Shown piece by piece: positions 27,757 through 36,778 of a stretch of DNA of 64,000 bases; positions within the stretch are counted from its first letter, which is position 1, and every line of letters begins with the position of its first letter. Source of the stretch: Bianquea renquensis (GTDB taxonomy: Bacteria > Bacillota > Clostridia > Lachnospirales > Bianqueaceae). The notes below the pieces were generated by a model. The model saw only the letters and a program-made list of their open reading frames with translations, ran no database searches and was not told the origin of the DNA. The position numbers and the translations under genes were made by a program. The stretch spans positions 1 through 64,000 of the forward strand of contig NZ_JACRSQ010000012.1 in assembly GCF_014384895.1 (NCBI RefSeq), given 5' to 3'.

Positions 27757-28662
27757 ATGAGTATTCTAACCAACAAAATTGATTTTGCCGTGATTGTATC
27801 CGTAAAGAATGCCAACCCAAATGGGGACCCGCTCAACGGGAACCAGCCCCGGGAGGATTATAATTCGTATGGAGAAATATCCGACGTCTGTATAAAGCGG
27901 AAGCTGCGCAATCGGCTGCAAGACATGGGGCAGGCGATCTTTGTTCAATCCGATGACCGGCGGGACGATGGGTGCCGGAGCTTAAAAGATCGGGCGGACG
28001 CCTGCGAGGAGCTTAAAAAAGCCATCAAGGATAAGGAACAGTATGCCAAAATCGCCTGTGCCAAATGGATAGATGTGCGGAGCTTTGGGCAGGTCTTTGC
28101 CTTCAAAAAAAAGAATAGCGACAAAAAAAAGGACGGCGACAAAAAGAAGGGCAGCGACGAAGCCGGGGTCTCCATTGGGATTCGGGGCCCCGTCTCTATC
28201 CATCCGGCCAAAAGTGTTTCCCCTATTGAGATTACCAGCATCCAAATTACAAAGAGCGTGAACTTGGAAACGGAAAAAGACCCTGATGCAAAGGGCTCGG
28301 ATACCATGGGTATGAAACATCGAGTTGATTTTGGTGTGTATGTCATCTATGGCAGCATTAACCGGCAACTGGCAGAAAAGACGGGATTTAGCGATGAGGA
28401 CGCGGAGCTGATCCGGCAGGCCTTGCTCACCCTTTTTGAGAATGATGCATCCGCCGCCAGGCCAGATGGGAGCATGGAGGTGTACCGCCTGTACTGGTGG
28501 AGACATAATTGTGCCATGGGACAGTATTCATCGGCAAAGATTCACCGTTCTTTGGAGATAACCCTTAAAGATGAGATTGAATCCCCCTCCAAGATAGAGG
28601 ATTATGAAATCCGGCTTGTGCCCTTAGATGGCATCAATCCTGAAATTTATGAGGGGCGATAG
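27757..28662 (+). CDS. cas7c: Cas7c (Csd2), Cascade backbone subunit
   Basis: The 301-residue RAMP protein polymerises along the crRNA. Csd2 motifs are clear: NPNGDPLNGNQPR at about 20-32, WIDVRSFGQVFAFKKK, and VSIGIRGPVSIHPA. Residues 117-137 form a lysine/aspartate-rich insertion (KKKNSDKKKDGDKKKGSDEA) encoded by an imperfect 18-nt repeat, longer than the short loop usual there. The ribosome binding site GGAGAGG lies before ATG, 41 nt after cas8c. Confidence 0.93.
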   Translation: MSILTNKIDFAVIVSVKNANPNGDPLNGNQPREDYNSYGEISDVCIKRKLRNRLQDMGQAIFVQSDDRRDDGCRSLKDRADACEELKKAIKDKEQYAKIACAKWIDVRSFGQVFAFKKKNSDKKKDGDKKKGSDEAGVSIGIRGPVSIHPAKSVSPIEITSIQITKSVNLETEKDPDAKGSDTMGMKHRVDFGVYVIYGSINRQLAEKTGFSDEDAELIRQALLTLFENDASAARPDGSMEVYRLYWWRHNCAMGQYSSAKIHRSLEITLKDEIESPSKIEDYEIRLVPLDGINPEIYEGR

Positions 28663-28669
28663 TCACAGC

Positions 28670-29335
28670 ATGTACGAGGAGGAGGAATTTCTCAATCTTT
28701 CCGGAATCCAACATTTTGTTTTTTGTAGACGGCAGTGGGCGTTGATCCACATAGAGCAGCAGTGGAAGGAGAATGTGCGGACTGTCGAGGGCCAGCTTTT
28801 GCATGAGCGCGTGCATGATGGTTTTTCTGTGAGTTCGAGAAAAGGGTGGATTATTTCTAGAGGAATGCCCGTCTTCTCAAGGGCACTGGGTGTCAATGGC
28901 GTTTGCGATGTGGTGGAGTTTCGCCCATCGGCACAGGGAATTTCTCTCGCCGGACACGTGGGGCAGTATAGTCCGAGTCCGGTAGAATACAAGCGAGGGA
29001 AACCGAAGGAGGACGAAGCGGATGTGATGCAATTGGCAGCACAGGCCCTCTGTCTGGAGGAGATGCTGTTATGTGAGGTCCACGAGGCAGCCATTTATTA
29101 TGGAGAGACGAGAAGGCGTCTGCCGGTTATGATGACAGAGGAGCTTCGCGAATCGGTCCGGAAACTATTTGCAGAAATGCATGGGTATTATGCAAGACAG
29201 TATACGCCGAAGGTGAAACCATCCCCGAAGTGCAAGTCTTGTTCCCTTGTGGATCTCTGTCTACCGCAGATGGAGAAGCGCTCGAGCGTGGAGGCCTATC
29301 TTAAACGTCACATCCGGGAGGAGACTGGGGAATGA
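28670..29335 (+). CDS. cas4: Cas4 exonuclease, adaptation factor
   Basis: The 221-residue RecB-like iron-sulfur nuclease selects PAM-containing prespacers with Cas1-Cas2. Visible are the first cluster cysteine (FVFCRRQW), GQLLHERVHDG, DVVEFRPS, VEYKRGKPKE (RecB motifs II/III) and the C-terminal cysteine group CKSCSLVDLC. I start at ATG 28670, 7 nt after the cas7 stop, with GAGGGG further upstream; an in-frame ATG at 28649 lies inside cas7 without a ribosome binding site. It overlaps cas1 by 4 nt. Confidence 0.92.
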   Translation: MYEEEEFLNLSGIQHFVFCRRQWALIHIEQQWKENVRTVEGQLLHERVHDGFSVSSRKGWIISRGMPVFSRALGVNGVCDVVEFRPSAQGISLAGHVGQYSPSPVEYKRGKPKEDEADVMQLAAQALCLEEMLLCEVHEAAIYYGETRRRLPVMMTEELRESVRKLFAEMHGYYARQYTPKVKPSPKCKSCSLVDLCLPQMEKRSSVEAYLKRHIREETGE

Positions 29336-30363
29336 GAACCTTATTGAATACTTTATATGTGACATCTCCGGACGCCTATTTGTCTTTGGACGGCGAAAAT
29401 GTTGTCGTGCTGAAGGGAGATCAGCCAGCCGCCCGAGTTCCTCTTCATAATCTTGAGGGCATTGTGACGTTTGGATATACTGGAGCCAGTCCAGCCTTGA
29501 TGGGAGCCTGTGCGCAGCGAGATATCGCCCTGAGTTTTATGGCGCAAAATGGCCATTTTTTGGCCAGGGTTTCGGGGGAAGTCCGTGGAAACATTCTCTT
29601 ACGAAAGACCCAATACCGTTGGAATGAGGATGAAGGGAGAAGTGCTTTGATCGCTCGCAATTTTATACTGGGCAAAGTGTACAACGCCCGGTGGGTTTTG
29701 GAGCGGGCGACACGGGACTATGCCCTTCGCGTCAATGTGGAACGGTTAAAAGGGGTATCGCAAAATTTAGCAGCGGCTTTGCCGCACATCGCATCCTGTG
29801 AGGATCTTCAACAGCTTCGTGGCTATGAAGGGGAGGCGGCGAGCCAATATTTCGGTGTGTTCGATGAATTGATCTTGCAGCAGAAAGAGTCATTTTCATT
29901 CCGCGGGCGAAATAAACGACCTGCCTTAGATCCTGTCAATGCGCTGCTTTCATTTGTGTATACGCTGTTGGCGCATGAGGTGGCATCTGCATTGGAGACG
30001 GTGGGATTGGATCCCTATGCGGGTTTTCTGCATCGAGACCGGCCAGGACGGATATCCTTGGCGTTGGATTTGATGGAGGAACTACGTCCTGTCTTTGCAG
30101 ACCGCTTTGTTCTCTCCCTCATCAATAAAAAGATGGTGGCGGTCGAGGATTTTGTGAAGAAGGAAGATGGCGCGCTGCTCTTGCAGGACGATGGGCGGAG
30201 GGCGCTCTTGGGCGCTTGGCAGGAGAGAAAGCAGGAGACCATACTCCATCCGTATTTACAGGAAAAACTTGAGTGGGGATTGGTTCCTTACGTTCAAGGG
30301 TTGCTGCTGGCGCGCTATCTTCGAGGGGATTTGGATGCATATCCGCCATTTTTGTGGAAGTAG
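29332..30363 (+). CDS. cas1: Cas1 integrase, type I-C
   Basis: The 343-residue Cas1 inserts new spacers at the leader end. Landmarks are TPDAYLSLDGENVVV-like N-terminal beta-strands, RNKRPALDPVNALLSFVYTLL with its metal-ligand region, VGLDPYAGFLHRDRPGRISLALDLMEELRPVFADR containing the catalytic His and Asp/Glu positions, and NKKM. The length and motifs are complete. It overlaps cas4 by ATGA and is followed 8 nt later by cas2. Confidence 0.95.
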   Translation: MRTLLNTLYVTSPDAYLSLDGENVVVLKGDQPAARVPLHNLEGIVTFGYTGASPALMGACAQRDIALSFMAQNGHFLARVSGEVRGNILLRKTQYRWNEDEGRSALIARNFILGKVYNARWVLERATRDYALRVNVERLKGVSQNLAAALPHIASCEDLQQLRGYEGEAASQYFGVFDELILQQKESFSFRGRNKRPALDPVNALLSFVYTLLAHEVASALETVGLDPYAGFLHRDRPGRISLALDLMEELRPVFADRFVLSLINKKMVAVEDFVKKEDGALLLQDDGRRALLGAWQERKQETILHPYLQEKLEWGLVPYVQGLLLARYLRGDLDAYPPFLWK

Positions 30364-30371
30364 GTGAGAGA

Positions 30372-30662
30372 ATGCTGGTTTTGATAACATATGATGTCAA
30401 TACGGAGACGGCGGATGGAAAGCGGCGGCTGCGAAAAGTCGCGAAACAATGCATGAATTATGGCCAGCGGGTTCAGAATTCTGTATTTGAATGCGTGATG
30501 GATGAGGCGAAATGTAAGGAAGTTGAAGCGATTTTGGTCAAGTTGATTGACAAAAATAAGGATAGTCTGCGCTTCTATTATCTTGGAAATCACTATAAGA
30601 GTAAGGTTCAGCATGTCGGCGCGAAACCTTCTTTTGATGTGGAAGGGCCGTTGATTGTGTAA
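30372..30662 (+). CDS. cas2: Cas2, spacer acquisition subunit
   Basis: The 96-residue ferredoxin-fold protein starts MLVLITYDVNTET with the conserved Asp of the beta-1 strand and has QNSVFECVMDEAKC and FYYLGNH. It forms the Cas1-Cas2 complex. The start at ATG 30372 follows AGGTGAGAG. The array leader begins immediately downstream. Confidence 0.95.
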   Translation: MLVLITYDVNTETADGKRRLRKVAKQCMNYGQRVQNSVFECVMDEAKCKEVEAILVKLIDKNKDSLRFYYLGNHYKSKVQHVGAKPSFDVEGPLIV

Positions 30663-30833
30663 GTGCGAATGGCAAGTGATCGCGAAATTCCCGGGGGATT
30701 CGCACCCAAAACGGGACGAAAATCTGCACAAAAGGGAGGGGAGGGAAAGGAGATTGGTGTTGAGAGTTGGTTGTGATTGTGTTTTATGCATAGTTTAGTA
30801 TTGGATTATCAGATATATTTGTGATATTTTGCT
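30663..30833 (+). promoter_or_regulatory. CRISPR leader
   Basis: The 171-nt segment lies between cas2 and the first repeat. It opens with an inverted pair, GTGCGAAT (30663-30670) and ATTCGCAC (30698-30705), then a purine run, and ends AT-rich next to the repeat. A weak promoter candidate is TTGTGA, 17 nt, TTTAGT near 30771-30799. That the leader is on this side is supported by repeat decay at the opposite end. Confidence 0.7.
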
Positions 30834-32731
30834 GTCGTCCCCCTTGTGGGGACGTGGATTGAAATCGCGTCAGTATATCGATCATCGGACCAATAAGAGC
30901 GTCGTCCCCCTTGTGGGGACGTGGATTGAAATCAAATGATTTGCAGCAAATGACCAATACGATTGGTCGTCCCCCTTGTGGGGACGTGGATTGAAATATA
31001 TCGATGAAATCCATCGACAACAATATATTGGTCGTCCCCCTTGTGGGGACGTGGATTGAAATAAAATCCTGTTCCAGAAAAGCGGTTGTTGAGGGAAGTC
31101 GTCCCCCTTGTGGGGACGTGGATTGAAATCGGCAAAAGCAGAGAAAGCTGCTTTGGGCCAGGCAGTCGTCCCCCTTGTGGGGACGTGGATTGAAATTCTT
31201 TTGGTCGTCCCCCTTGTGGGGACGTGGATTGTCGTCCCCCTTGTGGGGACGTGGATTGAAATCTGAACAGCAAAATTGAGATCGCCGCAAGAAAAGTCGT
31301 CCCCCTTGTGGGGACGTGGATTGAAATGTCCTCCCTTCTCTGGGGTGCTTAATTCGTTAATGTCGTCCCCCTTGTGGGGACGTGGATTGAAATTGCTCCT
31401 CGTTTTTTCGAGCATGTGCCGTCCTGGTCGTCCCCCTTGTGGGGACGTGGATTGAAATCCCTAGCCGTGCGATGCGATAGGTTGTCAGCTTGGTCGTCCC
31501 CCTTGTGGGGACGTGGATTGAAATTTGTGCTGTGTATTCTGCGTCAATTCCTGCGCCCGTCGTCCCCCTTGTGGGGACGTGGATTGAAATTCGCTACGGC
31601 GGAAGGTGGACAATATCGATTTATCACGTCGTCCCCCTTGTGGGGACGTGGATTGAAATATGACAAGAACTATGTAGAGATGTGTCAAGAGGTGGTCGTC
31701 CCCCTTGTGGGGACGTGGATTGAAATATGATTGACAGTCTCAATCTGACAGAGCTCAACTAGTCGTCCCCCTTGTGGGGACGTGGATTGAAATTATTCAA
31801 TCATGGTTTTACAATCTGCTCTCTACGGTCGTCCCCTTTGTGGGGACGTGGATTGAAATAGACAGCCCACTGGGTGTATCGGTGTACTCTCGGGGTCGTC
31901 CCCCTTGTGGGGACGTGGATTGAAATCTTTGTACCGTATAGAAACTTCCGGGCCTGCTTATGTCGTCCCCCTTGTGGGGACGTGGATTGAAATGCAAATA
32001 CACCGCAGATAAAATTGAGGATGACCGGGTCGTCCCCCTTGTGGGGACGTGGATTGAAATGCTGTATAATGGTTGGAATCAGCAAATGCGGATGATCGTC
32101 GTCCCCCTTGTGGGGACGTGGATTGAAATCATATACAAGGCGCCGACTTTGACCTTTGATAACTTGTCGTCCCCCTTGTGGGGACGTGGATTGAAATTTT
32201 GTCGTGCATCCTGCCATGAAAACCTCGCAACGCGTCGTCCCCCTTGTGGGGACGTGGATTGAAATGATCTTGTTTAGCCCTAGGTTTGTTGTTTGCTGGT
32301 CGTCCCCCTTGTGGGGACGTGGATTGAAATAAGCCATATGAATGAATGGGGCGTATTGCAGTATTGTCGTCCCCCTTGTGGGGACGTGGATTGAAATGTC
32401 CAGATAAATCTTAAACTGTTCCAGGTCTTTTGGTCGTCCCCCTTGTGGGGACGTGGATTGAAATCCTATGCAGGGGCCGGGTTCCAGATTTACCGCCCGT
32501 CGTCCCCCTTGTGGGGATGTGGATTGAAATTCTTAATCTGGCTGATGAAGTAAAGAAGGGGATGGTCGTCCCCCTTGTGGAGACATGGATTGAAATTACA
32601 CCAACGATGAGGGCTATTTGATTACCCCTGGTCGTCCCCCCTTGTGGGGACGTAAATTGAAATAACCAATTTGGCGGCGTAGAGATGGCGCCTCTAATGT
32701 CATCCTCTCTGCGGGGAACATAAATCGAAAT
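30834..32731 (+). CRISPR. Type I-C CRISPR array, 29 repeats and 28 spacers
   Basis: The 32-bp repeat begins GTCGTCCCCC, contains the palindromic GTCCCC/GGGGAC stem, and ends GGATTGAAAT, the usual I-C form. Repeats start at 30834, 30901, 30966, 31031, 31098, 31165, 31231 and then every 65-69 bp to 32699. Spacers are 33-37 nt. Variants appear at 31828 (CCCCTTTG), 32499 (GGGATGTGG) and 32565 (GGAGACATGG). The repeat at 32631 has one extra C and TAAATTG, and the last at 32699 is strongly degenerate. Decay at the far end fixes the leader beside cas2. Spacer 6 (31197-31230) contains 27 nt of repeat sequence (see findings). Apparent reading frames on both strands across the array are artefacts of the repeat. 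Confidence 0.98.
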
Positions 32732-32979
32732 CGCGTCAAGGACCTGTCCACCGGTGAATGGATCACGTCTTTCCCTTAACAGGAAAACAAATTGCGCAAT
32801 GCCTACGAACATCCTGTCTGGCATGCGATCTCCGCCTTACACTGCGATATGAGATCTACGCTAAGTTCGTTGCCAAACGGGTGTCATTGGCATTAGGTGC
32901 TCCGCACTTGCCATCCGTATTCCCGACCCTGTGGGCCTGGCTACGTCTACAGGGAATATCATCAGGGGTCTATATGCAA
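32732..32979. other. Gap after the CRISPR array, no intact gene
   Basis: About 250 nt separate the last degenerate repeat from the following terminator. On the minus strand short open pieces are interrupted by stops, which would fit a decayed coding fragment, but I recognise no family. No further repeats are visible. Confidence 0.4.
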
Positions 32980-33030
32980 AAAAACAGCGCCCTCCAAACT
33001 GATGACCACCTTTGGAGCAGCGCTGTTTTA
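32980..33030 (-). terminator. Strong bidirectional terminator
   Basis: AAAACAGCGC and CCTCCAAA pair with TTTGGAG and CAGCGCTGTTTT around a 10-13 nt loop, with A-run on one side and T-run on the other. It ends the minus-strand methyltransferase gene and insulates the CRISPR array. Confidence 0.85.
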
Positions 33031-33038
33031 CATTTACC

Positions 33039-33905
33039 CTATGAAAGAAACGAGTTTGAAGATGGATTCATGGACTCCAACTTATCGTGCAGGCACTGAA
33101 TATACGATGGATTGGTGCCACAGCATCCGCCGATATAGCTTACAAAACTAGCAGCGGGAAGAATATCGTTGACAAAAGTATTCGCGTCGTACGCAGTCGT
33201 GACGGTTCCGTTGGCATCCGTAACCGGTTTGCCAGCATTGGGCTTGAAGAGTAGGGGGAGATCCGTCTTCTCATGAAACTCCTCCATGATAGGAATGGCG
33301 AGATCCGGGCCAAGTGAACAGTTAAGCCCAATGGCATCAATCCCCATTGGGACTAAGACATCGAGCACATCTTGGACAGACTGTCCCATCATGGTCTTAC
33401 CGGCCTTTTCAAACGTCATCATACAGAATACGGGCACAGAATACTTTTTAGCAACGGCTACAGCAACAGCCATCATAGCAACATCCATAAAAGTCTGAAG
33501 CATAATGATATCCGCGCCCTCCGACATGCCGGCCCCGATCTGTTCTTCATAGATCGCGGTCGCCTCTTCCTCAGTCAGATCTCCGTAGGGCTCCAAAAGC
33601 ACGGACAGCGGTCCGATGGAGAGCGCAACCTTAACGTCAGTCCCCTTTGCCGCCTCCTTTGCCAGCCTGACACCGTTGGAGACAACCTCATGTACGGTAT
33701 AGGGCGAATGTTCGACAGCGCCAGCATTGGCCCCAAATGTATTCGCGAGAATGATCTTGGCTCCTGCGGCGATGTATTCATTGTGCAGCTCCGTCACAAT
33801 TGCAGGATTTTCGATATTATACCGCCAGACAGGTACTTTATCCTCCGCTTTTTCCCAGAGACTGGTTCCGATGGCTCCATCAAGTAGCGTAAGCGTATGC
33901 AACAT
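33039..33905 (-). CDS. Homocysteine S-methyltransferase family protein
   Basis: The 288-residue protein has the zinc-dependent Hcy-binding TIM barrel that transfers a methyl group to homocysteine to make methionine. LLDGAIGTSLWEK is the N-terminal signature. The zinc cysteines appear as GLNCSLGPD and the pair in SYIGGCCGTNP. The methyl donor (S-methylmethionine or a folate via a partner) cannot be decided. ATG follows AGGAGGAAGG. A promoter TTGATT, 17 nt, TATAGT lies about 50-80 nt upstream. It sits next to O-acetylhomoserine sulfhydrylase, which makes its substrate. Confidence 0.85.
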   Translation of the reverse strand: MLHTLTLLDGAIGTSLWEKAEDKVPVWRYNIENPAIVTELHNEYIAAGAKIILANTFGANAGAVEHSPYTVHEVVSNGVRLAKEAAKGTDVKVALSIGPLSVLLEPYGDLTEEEATAIYEEQIGAGMSEGADIIMLQTFMDVAMMAVAVAVAKKYSVPVFCMMTFEKAGKTMMGQSVQDVLDVLVPMGIDAIGLNCSLGPDLAIPIMEEFHEKTDLPLLFKPNAGKPVTDANGTVTTAYDANTFVNDILPAASFVSYIGGCCGTNPSYIQCLHDKLESMNPSSNSFLS

Positions 33906-34040
33906 TGACCTTCCTCCTCATAAAACTAAATTTCGTATATAGTTAACTATACTCTGTACATCGATTGAAATCAAGTCAAGATTTGAAATCAAATCGAAAA
34001 TATTGTGCGGTGATATGCGAATGCGATGAAACATCAAACA

Positions 34041-34078
34041 AAAAAGGATCACTCTCACAGCGAGATGCAATCCTTTTA
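34041..34078 (-). terminator. Terminator of the sulfhydrylase gene
   Basis: On the minus strand AAAAGGATTGCATCTCGC pairs with the GTGAGAGTGATCCTTTTTT arm, ending in a T-run, 20 nt after the gene's stop codon. Confidence 0.75.
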
Positions 34079-34097
34079 ACAGCGGATGGGAATTCCA

Positions 34098-35375
34098 TCA
34101 GCCCAACGCCTGCCCCAGATCATAGACTAGATCGTCGATATGTTCTGTTCCGATGGAAAGGCGAATGGTGTTGGGCCGAATTCCGGACTCTTCCAGTTCC
34201 GCCTCTGTCATTTGGGCGTGGGTGGTCGTTGCTGGATGAATGACCAAAGATTTTACATCCGCCACATTGGCGAGAAGGGAGAAAATTTCAAGCTTGTCAA
34301 TAAAGGCCTGAGCGTCCGCTGAACCGCCCTTGATCTCAAAGGTAAAGATGGAGGCCCCGCCCGTTGGAAAATATTTGGTATAGAGGGCATGATAAGGGCT
34401 ATCCGGTAAGGAAGGATGGTTTACATGTTCCACCCGCGGATGGCGCTGTAAAAAATCAACGACTCGAAGCGCATTGGCAACATGGCGTTCTACGCGCAGT
34501 GACAAGGTTTCCAGGCCCTGTAGAAACAAAAAAGCGTGGAGCGGCGCAAGAGTAGCGCCCATATCTCGCAGAAGAACAGCGCGGATGCGGGTGACAAAAG
34601 CCGCAGGGCCAGCTGCCTTGGTAAAGCTGACACCATGGTAGCTCGGGCACGGCTCCGTCAACTGAGGGAATTTGCCCGATGCTTCCCAGTCAAAGTGGCC
34701 GCCATCTACGATGACGCCACCGATGGCAGTTCCGTGGCCTCCGATAAATTTTGTCGCAGAGTGAACCACAATATCCGCACCGTGCGCTAGAGGGCGCAGA
34801 AGATAGGGGGTGGCGAAGGTGTTGTCCACCACCAACGGAATTTTATGAGAATGGGCGATTTCCGCGACTTTTTCAATGTCAATGAGATTCGCGTTGGGAT
34901 TTCCAATGGATTCGATAAAAATAGCTTTCGTATTTTCCTGGATGGCATCAGCCCAATCGCCTCGATCTGGATCCACAAAGGTAGCGGAGATGCCAAATTC
35001 CGGGAGGGTATGTGCCAATAGGTTATAGGTTCCGCCATAGATTGTTTTGGCGGCTACGATATGATCGCCCGCTTGGGCCAAATTTTGAAAAGCATAGGTG
35101 ATAGCGGCGGCGCCAGAAGCGGTGGCAAGAGCGGCAGCACCGCCCTCTAGAGCGCAAATTCTCTCTTCAAAAACGGACTCCGTCGGATTGGTCAGGCGGC
35201 CATAGATATTCCCAGCATCGCGGAGTGCGAATCGGTCAGCGGCGTGCTCACAATTGTGGAAGACGTAAGAGGTCGTCTGATAAATAGGTACCGCCCTGGC
35301 GTCGGTGACAGGGTCCGGCTTCTCTTGTCCAGCGTGGAGCTGTAATGTCTCAAATTGATATGTATGTTTTGACAT
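34098..35375 (-). CDS. metY: O-acetylhomoserine sulfhydrylase
   Basis: The 425-residue PLP enzyme makes homocysteine from O-acetylhomoserine and sulfide. Cys/Met-metabolism landmarks are [55 protein letters not shown] (PLP lysine) and [14 protein letters not shown] near the end. The ~425-residue length and PSYHGVSF insert fit MetY rather than the shorter MetB/MetC. ATG 35375 follows AAGAAGGAATTCGT; the open frame extends 28 codons further without a ribosome binding site. Direct sulfhydrylation and the adjacent methyltransferase outline a short methionine route. Confidence 0.92.
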   Translation of the reverse strand: MSKHTYQFETLQLHAGQEKPDPVTDARAVPIYQTTSYVFHNCEHAADRFALRDAGNIYGRLTNPTESVFEERICALEGGAAALATASGAAAITYAFQNLAQAGDHIVAAKTIYGGTYNLLAHTLPEFGISATFVDPDRGDWADAIQENTKAIFIESIGNPNANLIDIEKVAEIAHSHKIPLVVDNTFATPYLLRPLAHGADIVVHSATKFIGGHGTAIGGVIVDGGHFDWEASGKFPQLTEPCPSYHGVSFTKAAGPAAFVTRIRAVLLRDMGATLAPLHAFLFLQGLETLSLRVERHVANALRVVDFLQRHPRVEHVNHPSLPDSPYHALYTKYFPTGGASIFTFEIKGGSADAQAFIDKLEIFSLLANVADVKSLVIHPATTTHAQMTEAELEESGIRPNTIRLSIGTEHIDDLVYDLGQALG

Positions 35376-35551
35376 ACGAATTCCTTCTTTCCATATTTTT
35401 TGATCCAGTCTAGAACTTTTTAACGCGCCAACAAATAAAGAGGAATCACATTCGACCATTTCTCCAATTGATCCGCAGCAGCAAAGGAAACTGAAATTGC
35501 ATAGAACACACCGCCTTAATACTATAATTCCTATAGAAAAAGTATGTTTAT

Positions 35552-35580
35552 ACTATATACCACAAAAAACCCGTTGTCAA
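35552..35580 (-). promoter_or_regulatory. Promoter of the sulfhydrylase gene
   Basis: On the minus strand consensus TTGACA (35575-35580), 17 nt, TATAGT (35552-35557). The leader to the start codon is about 170 nt. I looked for S-box or T-box motifs in it and found none. Confidence 0.75.
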
Positions 35581-35609
35581 GAATTTTTTGGTAAGTCCAA
35601 CGCGGAAAT

Positions 35610-36608
35610 TCACGGGCAATCGAGAGGAAATTGGATCCCAGCAGAATTCCGGATTTCATCCATAACAAGGCTCACATCCAAAGACAGAGCGGAAGCCGCC
35701 TCGTATTCTTCGCGGCTAGAGTCGAAATTGAGAATATAGCGTGCAAAATCCTGTGCTTCACCGCTCATGAGGACGTCTTTCTCATCATGTCCCCATATAG
35801 GGATTTCCGTGCCATCCTTTTGCACCAAAGCGATTCCCCCCAGCTGGGAAATAGACTGAATTCGAAGGGTACCCGCATCACCTATGATCTCAGATCCGAT
35901 GCGATCTTGGCCGACTTTAGAGTAACTAATGTTGATGTGTTTATCTTGATATATAAAAAGACAGTTTCCAACGCCATCGGCGCCAGTGGGAAGAAAGAGC
36001 GCATCCGCGCGAAGAGATACCGGCATCCCAAATAGATCGATCACGGGATAGACACAGTAAATGCCCAAGTCCATCAGAGCCCCCGTGGCAAAGGCAGGAT
36101 TAAAAATGTTGGGGAGGCCGCCTTCCAACAGGGAGGGATATTTCGATGAGAGCTGGGAAAAGTCGATCCGCGCCGAATAAATTCGTCCCAACTTTTTAAC
36201 GGCATCGTGCAGTACACGGCGTGCGGGCAGGTGCATCATCATAATCGCTTCCATGTAGATAAGTCCTCTTTCTTTGGCGATATGCTGAAGAACCCTCATT
36301 TCCCCCGGCAGGACGACAGCGGGTTTTTCGCAGATGACATGTTTTCCGTGTTCTAGGAAGAGTTTACTCTGGGAATAATGTAAAGAATTCGGACTTGCAA
36401 TATAGACAGCATCGATATCCGGACAGGCTGCCATCGATGTGAGGTCGGTAAAAAGCTGTATCTCACCAGCGTATTTGGATGCAAATTGTATGGCGCCTTT
36501 CTCTGTGCGAGAATAGACAGCGGCTAGCTGTAGCTCCGGAACCATGGAAGCACCTCTGATAAAAGCATCGGTGATCCATCCGGTTCCAATGGTTGCATAG
36601 CGAATCAT
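35610..36608 (-). CDS. Gfo/Idh/MocA family oxidoreductase
   Basis: The 332-residue NAD(P)-dependent dehydrogenase of sugar or sugar-alcohol derivatives has an N-terminal Rossmann fold (IRYATIGTGWITDAF), AVYSRTEKGA, the family motif ICEKPAVV with its catalytic-region lysine, and AFATGALMDLGIYCVYPV in the C-terminal domain. The substrate cannot be predicted. ATG 36608 follows GGAGGTCTAC. It seems transcribed alone, opposite to the zinc operon. Confidence 0.85.
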   Translation of the reverse strand: MIRYATIGTGWITDAFIRGASMVPELQLAAVYSRTEKGAIQFASKYAGEIQLFTDLTSMAACPDIDAVYIASPNSLHYSQSKLFLEHGKHVICEKPAVVLPGEMRVLQHIAKERGLIYMEAIMMMHLPARRVLHDAVKKLGRIYSARIDFSQLSSKYPSLLEGGLPNIFNPAFATGALMDLGIYCVYPVIDLFGMPVSLRADALFLPTGADGVGNCLFIYQDKHINISYSKVGQDRIGSEIIGDAGTLRIQSISQLGGIALVQKDGTEIPIWGHDEKDVLMSGEAQDFARYILNFDSSREEYEAASALSLDVSLVMDEIRNSAGIQFPLDCP

Positions 36609-36704
36609 GTAGACCTCCATTCCGCCGCTCTGGGCGGCCGGTTGATTGATAAGCCCATTCTACCCGCTTTTTCAAGAGATGTCAAGAAAAGGGAGCGAAG
36701 GGGG

Positions 36705-36733
36705 TTGACAAAGATGAAGAGGCTGTCTATACT
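36705..36733 (+). promoter_or_regulatory. Promoter of the zinc uptake operon
   Basis: Consensus TTGACA (36705-36710), 17-nt spacer, TATACT (36728-36733). The operator palindrome begins 5 nt after the -10 box. Confidence 0.8.
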
Positions 36734-36738
36734 ATTAG

Positions 36739-36755
36739 ATGCAAATCATTTGCAT
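36739..36755 (+). promoter_or_regulatory. Zur/Fur-type operator
   Basis: ATGCAAATCATTTGCAT is a perfect 8-1-8 palindrome covering the expected transcription start. Fur-family repressors bind sites of this kind, and a Fur-family gene lies in this operon. Zinc-dependent autorepression by Zur is the simple reading. Confidence 0.75.
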
Positions 36756-36778
36756 TTGCAGTGCAAAGGAGAATGGTC

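Noticed and set aside
31204..31230. A truncated CRISPR repeat next to a full one, first read as a deletion in the array
   Set aside because: The distance from the previous to the next full repeat is exactly one normal unit (66 bp), so these 27 nt belong to a spacer; reported as a self-derived spacer.
30784..32337. Long open frames on both strands with recurring QSTSPQGGR, FNPRPHKGDD and IHVPTRGTT peptides
   Set aside because: These are translations of the type I-C CRISPR repeat in three frames, not proteins.
32758..33151. Plus-strand frames of 84-113 codons after the CRISPR array
   Set aside because: They run through the bidirectional terminator into the antisense of the methyltransferase gene and resemble nothing known.
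35376..35550. A possible SAM riboswitch or T-box in the leader of the O-acetylhomoserine sulfhydrylase gene
   Set aside because: None of the conserved blocks of either class could be found.
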